Source of the DNA: Megalobrama amblycephala
Lineage: Eukaryota; Chordata; Actinopteri; Cypriniformes; Xenocyprididae
Direction: 5' to 3'
DNA: 64,000 bases
Assembly (NCBI RefSeq): GCF_018812025.1
Contig: NC_063054.1
Coordinates: 29,960,356-30,024,355 of the forward strand
The notes beneath the pieces are model-generated. The model did not search any database, was not told the origin of the DNA, and worked only from the letters and a program-made list of their open reading frames with translations. Position 1 is the first letter of the stretch, and each line of letters opens with the position of its first letter. The translations under genes were made by a program, and so were the position numbers. Positions 54,179-64,000 of this stretch are shown here, piece after piece.

Positions 54179-57100
54179 CAGTTTAAGTACTAAAGATACT
54201 AAACTGAAATAAAAATAAATGAAAGCTAAATAGAAATATTAAAATTATATTAATATTATTAATAAAATTATAATAAAATATTATTATTATTAATAATAAT
54301 ATTAAAAGTTTTAATTGTATATAAATAATACTAAAATAACAGTGATTGACCAAGGGCATTCTCTAATTCATCTTATTTTTTTTAGTAAAATAACAAGGTC
54401 AAGAAAAAAATTAAAAATGAAACATGTATATATATTAATCATTCACAATAAGATCAATAACATGCATTTAGAAAACCGATAGGGTGATTTTTCATTTCAA
54501 GCCATCTTTAACACTCATAATACTCTTGCATTGTGGATAGCACACGAAAATATAGACATTTAGTGTTTTTTGTTTTAGTCTTGAACGTCTTTTAGTCCCT
54601 AAGCTAAATCAGTACTCATAAATATAATTATTTCTATTGAGCACATGTAGCACTGTTAATTTGTCTTGGGAAAGCCCCATTTCTCCCTAACTTTTATTGT
54701 TGTTTTTGATATCTCAATTGCTAAAATTGGGATGGAGGATTAAGCAGCGATCTATCTAAGGCAATGTGCTTCAGATCACTGTCTTTCCTCATGATCCCCC
54801 ACCCTTTCAACTCAGCCTGAAGCTTTTACGTTCAGCTGTTGCTAGGAAACTAGGAGTCGTAGTAGATTCTCCTGAAGGCAGGCAGAGCTTCCTGTCCATG
54901 TAGTGGATGCAGCTGTGCCATTTAGTGCCACTGGGAGGGTGTGTTCCTTGAGAAACTATTAGTGTCAGTTATCTCAGCAGACCCAGGCCAGGGGTTAACA
55001 CAAGGTGAATGGCATCATCGTCCATGGAAATGCCAAGTTCTTTACAGATTATGGTGTGTTTGACAGGATCTGCAGTGTAGACTTCACTTTGAGTTAAGCA
55101 CCTCATGGCTCATTAGTTGCAAATAGATGCTTTCTCTCTGTGCAGATTTGTTGTGTTGAGCGGGAAGATGAAGGGTTCCAGTTTACGTCACTTTGAGATT
55201 TGTATCTTTGTGTACAAAACCCGTCTTTTAATCTACAGTGCTCTTGATGCGGTTCTCGTAAAGTCGCAGATGACTCAATCATCATAATGGACAAAGAGCG
55301 TAAGAGTATCAGAGAACACTGAGGCTATTGTTGTTGGAAAGTTAAAGTTGCTGTAAGCAATTTTTTTTAAATAAAGCACATAAAATATCACTGAAATAGG
55401 AGTCTTGAAAAATAGCCCTAAGCGCTGCAACAAAGAATCTGACTGTGCCCGCATGTTACCAAAGACTTTAGATATACAAAGATGGTGCACTCATATTACT
55501 ATGAATGAGAGAAAATGTAATGCACAATATGGGAGAATAAGTCACTTCTTCTAAATAAAGGAGCCAGTTGCCAATTGGTAAAGTCATTGCGTCACTGCAG
55601 CTGCCGTTAGAAGCTGAGATGCGCGCTTATGACTGCATATGCGCATTGGCTGGTCCAGCCTGAAAACAAAATTTATGAGACAGTTGTCAGATTTCTTTGG
55701 TGATTTCAAATATGAAATTTAACTGTAAGCTTGGTGAACAGCTTTGGAGAATTTAATGTTTCCCCATTAAAAGATATAGGAGCTGCACTTGCATGACTGA
55801 AATAGCTGCCCGAGAGGCATTTCAAAGATGGCTGCCAAAAGAAATGACTTGCCTTGAAGGATTAGTCCACTTTCAAATAAAAATTTCCTGATAATTTACT
55901 CACCCCATGTCATCCAAGATGTCCATGTCCTTCTTTCTTCAGTCGAAAAGAAATTAAGGTTTTTGATGAAAACATTCCTGGATTATTCTCCTTATAGTGG
56001 ACTTCAATGGCCTCCAAACGGTTGAAGGTCAAAATTACAGTTTCAGTTCAGCTTCAATGGGCTTTAAACGATACCAGACGAGGAATAAGAGTCTTATCTA
56101 GCGAAACGATTGGTCATTTTCTAAAAAAAAAAAAAAAAAAATCATATACGTTTTAACCGTAGACGTTTGTCTTGAACTTGTCTTCTTCTTCTTCTCTATT
56201 AGAATTCCGGCAGTGTAGACGCTGCTAAGTATATTACTGCCCTCCACAGGTCAATTATTTCTTTTTTTTTTTTTTAGAAAATGACGAATGTTTCCCTAGA
56301 TAAGACCCTTATTCCTTATCTGGTATCATTTAAAGCCCTTTGAAGCTGCACTGAAACTGTAATTTTGACCTTCAACCGTTTGGAGGCCAGTGAAGTCTAC
56401 TATAAGGAGAATAATCCTGGAATGTTTTCATCAAAAACCTTAATTTCTTTTTGACTGAAGAAAAAAGGACATGGACATCTTGGATGACATGGGGGTGAGT
56501 AAATTATCAGGAAAATTTTATTTGAAAGTGGACTAATCCTTTAAAGGGATTTTGATGTTACCCAATCAGAACTTTCAGAAAGGCAGCTCAAAACCAATGG
56601 CATGAGTTTGGGGATGGGACTTTTCTAGTTTAATTCCATTTGGGGCTGCTATTAGCACAGAAATCACTTCTTTAAACGTTGGGTCTGAAAGTCAAAAAGA
56701 TGATATCCTGATAATAATTTTCTTAACTGTAGGTGTTTGTCCTTGCTGGATTACCTGGATGTCTGGCCCCACTTTATATTATGTCCCACTATATATTAGG
56801 TGTATTTAACTACTATGTACTAACATTTAAATTAATAATTTGATACATTGCACATGTGTTATATTTAAAATGTAATTACAGCTGTAATTAATTTCTGTAA
56901 TTACGTCTATAATTACACTGAATGCGTTTACATGCACGTTCTTATGCTGATTATGCTTAATAAGCCGACAACGACCGTGGTCATGTAAACGTGGTAACCC
57001 GTTTTCTTTTATTGGAGTAAGGTCATAAATGTCTTAAGAATAAATGGGTCGGAACAGGTAGTTTTTTGCCTCATACCCTATTTTTGCGCGGCATGTAAGA

Positions 57101-60100
57101 GCATTAACCTGCGTTCTGTCGGCTTATTGACGTGCGCATGTTTGATACTTGACAGAAACGCATCCATAGTGCAGATTTAAACACACATCCAGACAGAGCG
57201 AGCGTTTTATATATCAAACCCATCATAAACACAGACTCTTTCAAGACCCAGAAAATTGTAAAAATGTGTTCTCATCTCTCATGCAGCAGAATTAGAAGTG
57301 GTTCAGTCAAAACGCTGTATCTGTAACTGCATGAGAGAATAATATATGAGCTGTAAGTTTCTCGCTGACATGTCGCAAGCTTTATTTAACATCGCAACTG
57401 ACATAACATATGGAGTACTTGGAGTTAGATATGCAAATTATTATTTTTGACGTCACTACAGGGAAATAACCCGATTTATTAATAAAGCCATATAAACATG
57501 GTTTACTTGCGTGGTCATTTTACTGTTTTGCATGTATACAGGGAAAACTGGTTATTTCAATAAGCTGATATTTGTGAGTTATCAGCTTACTGGTTTGCAT
57601 GTAAACGTACTCACTGTTGACCCTTCCCTTACCCCTTAGCCCACCCTTAAACCTACCCATACCACCAAACCAGTCAATGTCCTTACCCTTATCCAACCTC
57701 AATAGCAGCAAAAGTGTTTTGCAATTCAATATGAACACAATAATTACATTGTAATTATTTTTTTTGATGTATGTACATAGCAGTTAAGGACACCTAATAT
57801 AAAGTGTGACCAAATGCCTTGTATTGTAAAGTTGTAAAAAGACTGTCTGCATATTCAAATGAAGACAAAACAAGTGCATTTCCTCACACTGTGTTCTTGG
57901 AACCTATAGCAGAAGTAATCCCAGCAGGTTTGGGAATGCATGCGTTGCAGATAAGAATGTTGAAATCCACGGCACTGCTGCTGAGAGGATCACATGGCCC
58001 TACTGATGGGTAATGTGATCCTCTGGAGTCTTCTCATTGTTACACTGGCGGGGGGTTTTGTGGGTGTGTGTATCTGTGTACACATACAGAGAGAAAGCGA
58101 AACTCAAAAGAGCTGCAAAAGAACAAAACATATGGAATGGGCCTTTATTTTCTTTAAGGGCGTTTTGGATCGTTTTGTTCTTAAACAGGGACATAATTTG
58201 CTACAATGTTGCATTTTCTTTATGGTTCAGTTCGCTTTCACAAGGCAACATTTCAAAGCATACCAAAATGTGTTTATGCAAGTCACATGTGAGTAAAACT
58301 GTCCTCTTATTGGTCAGAGTTTATCTGTTTACCCATTAAAGAGATAGTTCACCCAAAAATGAAAATTATCATGTACTCGCGCTCATGACCATTGAAGCCT
58401 GAAAGTTTGAGTAATAATTTTTATGTTGAATCAAATAAAAAAAATTTCTAAAGCTATTTTTTTTTATGTCTATTTGGTGCTTTTCTCATTTAACACAATA
58501 ATGACTTTATATCTTTTAGGGATAATTTCTCAGCCGTGATTAATTTGTGATTAATTATTAATTTATCTTATTTTATTTATCTTGTTTTTAAAGGATTTTT
58601 AGATATTTTAATGGAAAACAAGTAAAAAGCATCGTATTAAAAAAGGACATTTTGCAGTGTAGAATTGTGAAAACTATTTTTTTTTGGTAGTTATAATCTG
58701 AGGAATGTGTTTTTCTGTTTGTGGACCACTGGAGTCTTTGATTAATAGATGAATATGCTTATGTTATAGACTACAAGCATATTGTGCTGGTGATTGTCTT
58801 TGAAAGGCAGATGGCAAAGCAGTGAAGCAGTTCCAGGACGTTGCGTTGTGTTGTTGGACACACATGGCTCAACAGATCTGTGGTATGTGCTCTTGGCTGA
58901 CTTGGCCGCTTGTGCCGTACCCAACTGCAAAATGACACAGGCACACTGTTTACTGACAAGTGTGATGATAATGATTCATTTAGCGGGTGGTTGCAAAGAA
59001 TAAAGCATCGTTTCCTCATTTTAGCAACCTCAAGGCCACATGAATTCAAATTTAGCATCAGAAAAGAGAACAGCAATCATGCTAATCTCTTTCCAGTTTG
59101 TTTGTACCCTAGTTCTTAAATTTCATCATGCATACCCAAAAACAAACACCACTCAGTTTACTGATGTGATTGATGGCATTATGGTCAAAAAGTAGTCTTT
59201 TTTTGTCCCTAGTTGCAGACCAGAATCCTGGTGTGAACCCTGCAGATAGACTCACAGCCTGGTGACTCCTCATGGCAGCAACTGCCGCATCATGTGTGGC
59301 CATGCCGCAGTGAGCACTGATCGCTTACATAAGACTACAGAAGAGATCAGGCAGAGAGAAGGAAAAGCCCAAGGGGAAGGCCAGTCTAGCCGAGTGTCTG
59401 CTGACCAACTTCAATCACATTCTGCAACTTCATGGAAACAAAAAGCTTTTGTTTGATTTGAGATGTTTGTCTTTTTATTAGAGTACGTTTGTGATTTCAG
59501 TATTTTAAAATAATTTATTTATTTTTATATTTTTTGTGTGTGTCATTATTTGGTTGCTGGGGTGTTCTTGTTGGTGCTTGCTCATGCAAAAGTGTTTACC
59601 ACAATGCTAGAGGGTTATGGGTGGCTGCTAGGGTGTTATGCAGCTTATAAGACTTTCAGAGTGTTCTTAGTGCATTATGTGGTTGCTAGTGTAACCCCTC
59701 CGGTCCTACTCATCCCACTTCGAGCGGGACTCAAATTGGTGTCTGTAAAGACAGCAGTCTAATGGAGCTGGCCTCCATTACACTCACCCCCTAAACCTCA
59801 CTCCCATCCGGGTCACGGCACCAATGTAACCCCTCTGGTCCTACTCATCCCACTTCGAGTGGGACTCAAATCAGCGTCTCAGGCATGGGAGGCATGCGCT
59901 AACAAGGATGTTAAAGACTGCAGTCTCTAGCGTCAGTCGCTAATGTGCCTCTTGAGATCAGGAGAGTGAGGTTTACCTGCACAACTTTTACAAGCTGGCC
60001 TCCATTACACTCACCCCCTAAACCTCACTCCCATCCGGGTCACGGCACCAATGTAACCCCTCTGGTCCTACTTGTCCCGCTTCGAGTGGGACTCAAATCA

Positions 60101-61814
60101 GTGTCTCAGGCATGGGAGGCATGCGCTAACAAGGACGCTAAAGACCGCAGTCTCTAGCGTCAGTCGCTAGTGTGCCTCTTGAGATCAGGAGAGTGAGGTT
60201 TACCTGCACAACTTTTACAAGCTGGCCTCCATTACACTCACCCCCTAAACCTCACTCCCATCCGGGTCATGGCACCAATGTAACACCTCTGGTCCTACTC
60301 ATCCCGCTTCGAGTGGGACTCAAATCAGCGTCTCAGGCATGGGAGGCATGTGCTAACAAGGACGTTAAAGACCGCAGTCTCTTGCGTCAGTCGCTAGTGC
60401 ACCTCTTGAGATCAGGGGAGTGAGTTTTACCTGCACAGCTCTCACTAGCTGGCCTCTGTTACAATAGGTCATTGCTAGGGTGTGCTTTATAGGTTGTTTT
60501 GAAACATACTTAAAGGTGACCTGCTTGAGTGTTATGGGTGGTTGCTAAAGTGTTATTATGCCATTTGTAAGGCATTCAGGGTGTTTTTTTGTGTTATGTG
60601 GTTGCTTGTGAATTCTGGGTGGTTGCTTGGCCAGTGCTAGGGTTTTATTGTTGCAAAGGTGGTCACCACAATGCTAGAGTGGTTGCAGTGGTTGCATCGC
60701 TATGCAGTTTCTAAGGTGTTCAGTGTGGTAGCGAATTGTTACGTGGTTACTAGAGTGATCTGAGTGGCTACTGTAGATACTTCATTCAATACTGTAAATC
60801 TGTGGGATTATTTCTCATATTTCACCTGATTGTTTAAAAAAGTAACAGCACTCCTCAACAAGGCGCATAATTAGATGTGTCATTTGTGTATTTAGAACAA
60901 ATGGATTTCACTCTGAATTTCCAAAATTGAGTTAGGAAGCACAACTTTGTTATTTTAAAAAAATAAATGCAATTAAGCTCTCAGTCAGAGTGTCGGTTCT
61001 GAGAACATACACATACATTTTAGCTGTTATATATTTTAAGTGAGTTTTAAATTAAAAACTAGTTGTTAATTCATTGCCTGATTCACAGCATGGCAGCTTT
61101 TTATTGACCTACAGTAGCTTATTGATTTTCAGGAAGTGTGACTGAAACCAAACTTTCTGAAAGTACAAAGACAAATCAGATAGAAAAAAATCAATAGTTC
61201 ACATTAAGTTTAGAGGCTTTGGTATTTTTCATGAAACACTTTGGTATCCTCTGAATTTTAACACAGAAAAAAATCAGTTTGGCATTTAATTATCACCTCA
61301 TTCTCAAACAGCTGCTATTTCTGAGCTTGTAAATTATACTGATTTCATCCACCCTGTTTTGAGTAAACCCATCACAAATGAACGTTAACGAAACTGTACT
61401 GTTAATGAAATCCTTGACCCTGTTGCTGTTAGCTACCTAACCAACGGTCTGACCTCTGTGGAGCGGTTCCCCATCAGCTTTAAGACCCAGTTCTCCGGCC
61501 ACCACTTCCATCACGTGGTGCTGGGCGTTTACTGTAATGGCCGCTACGGCACCCTGGGTATGAGTCGGCGTGCTGACCTTATGGACAGATCTCTGAGCTT
61601 TCGTACACTCAGCGAGTTGGTGTTCGACTTTGAGGACTCATACCGTCGCTACCAGCACACCATGAAGAAGATCAAAATTGGCCTGTACGTGCCCCACAAT
61701 CCGCATGTTTTCCAGCCTATTGAGTGGAACTATCTGGTGATCAACGCCTGCAAGCAGGGCCGTGAAGACATGCGCAAAGAGCTGGAGAAGCACGGCCGTG
61801 ACATGAGGATGAAG
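43754..61814 (+). CDS. vash2: Vasohibin-2, tubulin carboxypeptidase (3' part beyond window)
   Basis: With its partner Svbp, vasohibin removes the C-terminal tyrosine of alpha-tubulin; VASH2 is also pro-angiogenic. Five exons are seen: 43754-44071, 52097-52185, 52741-52797, 53040-53114 and 61433-61814. They give 307 in-frame residues, with the rest (human VASH2 is 355) beyond 64000. The transglutaminase-like cysteine protease triad is visible: C172 in [12 protein letters not shown]207 in FHHVVLG and S224 in GMSRR. The Cys-His and His-Ser spacings (35 and 17) equal those of human vasohibins. Other matches are [16 protein letters not shown], the [10 protein letters not shown] segment and [10 protein letters not shown]. 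The Ser/Thr-rich N-terminal 50 residues are poorly conserved, as in the family. Choice of Vash2 over Vash1 follows from sequence and from synteny next to flvcr1. Introns 1 (8 kb) and 4 (8.3 kb) are loaded with transposons. Confidence 0.94.
44072..47061. other. vash2 intron 1, first part
   Basis: Contains two interspersed-repeat copies (44340-44745 and 45840-46105, the family seen at 36794). The remainder, including 44746-45839 and 46106-47061, shows no exon or RNA gene that I can support. Confidence 0.5.
47062..47748. mobile_element. Long-arm MITE, 'ggattagttcac' family, vash2 intron 1
   Basis: Starts ttaaaggattagttcacttt. Arms such as taagtgtattactgccctcc (47388) and its complement ggagggcagtaatacactta (47481) flank the centre. 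The right terminus is lost after catcaaaaac. Sister copies are at 26460 and 55854. Confidence 0.85.
48153..48460. mobile_element. Solo LTR of an LTR retrotransposon
   Basis: A 308-bp segment starting TGTCAC and ending GTTACA (5'-TG...CA-3'), flanked by an exact 5-bp duplication TACAG (48148-48152 and 48461-48465). It contains a TATA-like tttataag near 48308 and an ATTAAA poly(A)-like signal near 48405, in the order expected of a plus-oriented LTR. No internal retrotransposon sequence is present, as expected after LTR-LTR recombination. Confidence 0.85.
48593..48787. mobile_element. Small MITE, vash2 intron 1
   Basis: acactctcagaaaacatggt at the left and ttttttctctgagagt at the right are inverted ends; aaagctgtcactgggacggt is mirrored by accaccccagtgacatct. 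195 bp. Confidence 0.85.
48914..49650. mobile_element. Decayed repeat with inner insertion
   Basis: Begins taaaggggacatatgaaaat and ends near aaatgggtcacctttg. An inner block (about 49150-49310) beginning taacactggtcctggagcac looks like a different repeat family. Boundaries are approximate. Confidence 0.5.
49654..50975. mobile_element. MITE interrupted by a second element
   Basis: Ends ggggtaattcacccaaaaat and tttttgggtgaactaatccttta. The arms match the copy at 40269-40900. The central site reads ...gctgaaatcac, then a 535-bp insertion (50053-50587), then cacgtgtctttggc, instead of the continuous sequence seen in the sister copy. Confidence 0.9.
50053..50587. mobile_element. Nested TIR element with 3-bp (CAC) duplication
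   Basis: Inverted ends ggctgcgtccgaaaac and gttttcggacgcagcc (16 bp), with CAC on each side; the empty site at the sister MITE near 40652 has one CAC. A 3-bp duplication suggests the PIF/Harbinger class, although its usual target differs. An element of similar style lies at 62469-62862. Confidence 0.85.
50976..52096. other. vash2 intron 1, last part
   Basis: No exon recognised. The open frame at 51391-51705 lacks recognisable similarity and splice context. A fragment of the 36794-type repeat lies at about 52005-52075, next to the exon 2 acceptor. Confidence 0.45.
53298..54078 (+). mobile_element. Internally deleted Tc1-like transposon, vash2 intron 4
   Basis: Starts cagtgggtacggaaagtatt after a TA and ends with the inverted gtctgaatactttccg; inner repeat pairs such as ccccttaaatttttcactct match the complement at 54035-54062. 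The expected last bases are replaced by a (TG)n(TA)n tract. Length is 0.78 kb, about half a full Tc1 element. Confidence 0.92.
53677..54006 (+). pseudogene. Tc1-like transposase N-terminal remnant
   Basis: 109 codons encode the DNA-binding half only: [20 protein letters not shown] and the [11 protein letters not shown] helix-turn-helix, then a second domain ending [11 protein letters not shown]. An internal deletion then joins it to right-end non-coding sequence and the frame stops. All catalytic residues are missing. It differs in subfamily from the transposase at 12836-14698. Confidence 0.9.
54078..54175. repeat. (TG)n-(TA)n microsatellite
   Basis: About five TG units, then tatatg/tatgta variants, then about 60 bp of pure TA. 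It has probably grown out of the right end of the Tc1 copy. AT-rich degenerate sequence follows to 54320. Confidence 0.93.
54320..55853. other. vash2 intron 4, mostly unassigned
   Basis: No exon identified. A block from about 55338 (ttaaagttgctgtaagcaat) resembles a dispersed fish repeat, and its continuation may resume at 56545 after an insertion (acccaatcagaactttcaga). Confidence 0.4.
55854..56544. mobile_element. Long-arm MITE, 'ggattagtcc' family, vash2 intron 4
   Basis: Left end ttgaaggattagtccacttt, right end aaagtggactaatcctttaa. The arms stay complementary for about 200 bp (aaattaaggtttttgatgaa near 55950 and its complement near 56430). The best-preserved copy of this family in the window. 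Confidence 0.9.
56765..57811. mobile_element. TIR element split by a later insertion
   Basis: ggccccactttatattatgt at the left and the complement of ggtcacactttatattaggt at the right. A second element with ends gcgtttacatgca (about 56918) and tgcatgtaaacgt (to about 57616) lies inside it and has gcttaataagcc/ggttat-type inner inverted motifs. Confidence 0.75.
57812..59540. other. vash2 intron 4, no gene recognised
   Basis: Holds a short left-end fragment of the 'gatagttcac' MITE family (58340-58365). The overlapping open frames at 57994-58339 and 58771-59119 run on both strands and look like chance frames. Confidence 0.45.
59545..60770. repeat. Degenerate minisatellite, GGTTGCTAGGGTGTT-like
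   Basis: Variants of ggttgctagggtgtt, with gcattatgtggttgct and caatgctagaggg, recur at 59550-59690 and again at 60470-60770. The array is divided by the 227-bp tandem repeat. Confidence 0.75.
59691..60464 (-). repeat. 227-bp tandem repeat, tRNA-like on the minus strand
   Basis: gtaac(c/a)cctc(t/c)ggtcctact recurs at 59691, 59826, 60053 and 60280. The last two full periods are exactly 227 bp, and the first and final units are partial. On the minus strand each full unit reads ttagcgcatgcc, then about 30 bp later gatttgagtccc, which resemble the A and B boxes of RNA polymerase III tRNA promoters. It may be a tRNA-derived SINE that became tandem. Repeated open frames starting at 59945 and 60172 simply reflect the period. 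Confidence 0.8.
60771..61432. other. vash2 intron 4, last part
   Basis: AT-rich sequence leading to the exon 5 acceptor ctgttgctgttag. No repeat or exon recognised. Confidence 0.45.
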
Positions 61815-61950
61815 GTGAGTCCATAGCCTTCTATGGCACAGTGTTATTTTAGTATTATTGATATAGTATCATAGTTTTTGTTAATATTTTGAATTCGTTT
61901 TCATTTTTATATTTTCTGATTTCATTTTAAATTTTTAGTAATTTTGTTAT

Positions 61951-62053
<103 letters not shown>

Positions 62054-62468
62054 TATTAGATTTTTTTGTCATGGTTTATTTAGTTTGTTATTTTAGTTCT
62101 CAAAATATAACTATAATATATTATTGATATTTTATAAATATATTATTGATATTCATATTTATGCTGCCTTATAATTTTTATTATATATTGTATTTTCTAT
62201 TATATATTTTAGATATTATATATTTTTTATTAATTTTTTTGTCATGGTTTATTTAGTTTTGGTTATTTTAGTACTTCAACTTAACTAAACGAAAATGAGA
62301 AATGTTGTAAATAAAATTTTAATCAAAATATCATAACTATAGTACATTATAGATATTTTCTTTAAGTATATTATTGAGATATTTTATAAATATATTATTG
62401 ATATTTATATTTATGCTGCCTTATAATTTTACCAAAACTACATATCTTAGGTTTTGGAACAGAGACCT

Positions 62469-62862
62469 ACGCTTCATCCGAAATCGAATACTTCCATACT
62501 ATATAGTATGCAAAAAACAGTACGGCAAAACAGTAGTATGTCGAAATACATAATATTTGAAAAATAGTAGGCGAAAAATCCCTGGATGACTACTACTTCC
62601 ACCGATATACAGAAGTGTGCATTCGATGGACACTTTACTATCCCATGAGGCCACGGGAGGGGATTTATGAATGGAAGTGAAGCGATGCAACTGACGCTGG
62701 TTGGTCACGTGACAGTAACAACATGGTGGATATAGTACGTCTGAATTTCATTCATACTACCCATATTCATACTATATAGAGCATGATTTTTTAACGGTCG
62801 CGCAGTAAATTCAAATTCAAATGTAGTACCTACTCAGACAGTACGCGATTTTGGACGCAGTG
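62469..62862. mobile_element. TIR element, vash2 intron 5
   Basis: The left side tgcttcatccgaaatcgaat is matched by the right side acgcgattttggacgcag, with inner mirrored motifs (tactatatagtatgc versus catactatatag). Similar in style to 50053-50587. 394 bp, non-coding. Confidence 0.65.
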
Positions 62863-64000
62863 CTATTGTCCCTCTCAAAACTAAGCTAATTCAGTGGGAA
62901 CTAAATAAGGTCAGACTTCCTGTGGTAGGTGGAGCCACATTACAAAGATCACGCTTGCCTTTACTCCGAGTTATTTTAAAGTAAACATTTCTGTTTTACC
63001 CTGGTTCATTTATGACTGAACCAGGATCAGCAGTGTTCATATTTGTCCTTGGATGTCTCTGAAGAGTTAAACCAGCAGACTAGCTTGAGATCATCTGTAT
63101 GACTGTAATACAGGACATGTTTATCATGTAGACAGTAAAAAGTAGGTCATGTGCTCCGTTTCTCAGATGCGGCCTTGACTTGACCGCAGTCAGCTATGAC
63201 ATAGTTTCCATGAACGGCGTGAGCAGAGAGTGGAAACTCCGCTCTGGATGTCTGAAAGGAATGCATCTTTTTATGGATGCTGAATTTGGGAATGTTCAAA
63301 ACCTAAATGTTTTTGCAATTTGTCTTTTATATTTTAGCTATATGAACATCTCAGAACATGTGATATAGGAATGTTTGAGGACATAACATATACATATGGA
63401 TTTGCAGAAATTGCTTGTGCATTTAAGACAACATGAAATCAAAATTTACTTTGGCAATCCATCTTGAAAGAGTTTCTTGATGTACTGAAAACCCAGCATC
63501 TGGCATCATCAACATGGAGCCGATAGAGTCATTCATTATAAATCTCATTCTAAAAATTAACTATAACAATTGAGAACATTGCAATGTCAAGTTGCCTCTC
63601 ATCGCTTGTGCTGCTCATTTTGGGAAAGCACAATGTATCGAGTGACTGAGTGTTTGGGAAATCTGTTGTCTAGTAGCATAATGAAGTTAATGAACATCAT
63701 CAAGTTAATGAACATAATGTGGAGTCTTTCATAACGCTAGCTTTATTTGTGCTGCAGTCACTAATGAGAAAACACAGTGAGAGCGACTCAGCATTTGCTC
63801 CCTGTGGTGTGAAAAAGTTCAAGCCATACCCGGTTAATAAAGTGATTGTAGATTTGTTGTTTTCTAGCACCGGACCCCTGTCGAGCCGATGATAGGCAGT
63901 ATTCCTCATCTGTTCCTTTCTCAGCTTGACTTTTACCACCTTGAAGATTTGAAGCCCATTTTCATTCTAATTGCCTTGAAATCCTAATTTCATGAACAAA
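62863..64000. other. vash2 intron 5, nothing recognised
   Basis: Open frames at 63180-63368 (+) and 63700-63939 (-) do not resemble vasohibin C-termini or any family that I know. The remaining vash2 exons must lie past the window end. Confidence 0.4.

Noticed and set aside
57994..58339. Overlapping 100-codon frames in vash2 intron 4
   Set aside because: They overlap each other and a minus-strand frame, show no homology, and lie in intronic repeat-rich DNA.
59945..60423. Two near-identical open frames starting with the same residues
   Set aside because: They are the same phase of the 227-bp tandem repeat, not duplicated genes.

Overview
The window is vertebrate nuclear DNA, almost certainly from a cyprinid (carp/zebrafish-like) fish. 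Small coding exons with GT-AG introns are spread through AT-rich sequence that is crowded with teleost-type DNA transposons (Tc1, hAT, many MITEs) and long (TA)n tracts. There are no bacterial features. Seven protein-coding genes can be traced exon by exon: atf3 (+), batf3 (-), nsl1 (-), tatdn3 (+), a probable spata45 (-), flvcr1 (+) and the 5' part of vash2 (+). This order and orientation match, as I know it, human chromosome 1q32.3 (ATF3-BATF3-NSL1-TATDN3-SPATA45-FLVCR1-VASH2), which independently supports the gene calls.

Layout: 1-1440 upstream DNA; 1400-6730 atf3, with a stress-type promoter, four exons and a transposon-invaded 3' UTR; 6730-10660 intergenic; 10660-12070 batf3; 12604-15049 a Tc1-like transposon carrying a nested hAT element; 15370-18593 nsl1, with a large foldback element in intron 1; 18594-18834 a head-to-head promoter; 18835-23554 tatdn3; 23885-24350 spata45-like gene, convergent with tatdn3; 24640-28370 a stack of nested repeats; 28428-37502 flvcr1; 37638-42731 transposons downstream of flvcr1; 43080 to beyond 64000 vash2, whose introns hold a solo LTR, nested MITEs, a truncated Tc1 element and a 227-bp tandem repeat.

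The genes do not form a single pathway. atf3 and batf3 are both bZIP AP-1/ATF-family transcription factors lying in convergent orientation. nsl1 encodes a kinetochore MIS12-complex subunit, tatdn3 a TatD-type metal-dependent nuclease, flvcr1 a multi-pass major-facilitator transporter and vash2 a tubulin detyrosinase. What ties them together is ancient conserved synteny.

I see no new kind of biological system. The better second-look items are the conserved TATA/CARE architecture of the atf3 promoter, the small spata45-like gene, several insertions datable by exact target-site duplications, a 490-bp palindrome in nsl1, and a 227-bp tandem array with tRNA-like promoter boxes in vash2. All coordinates come from reading the sequence by eye; no search or alignment program was run.
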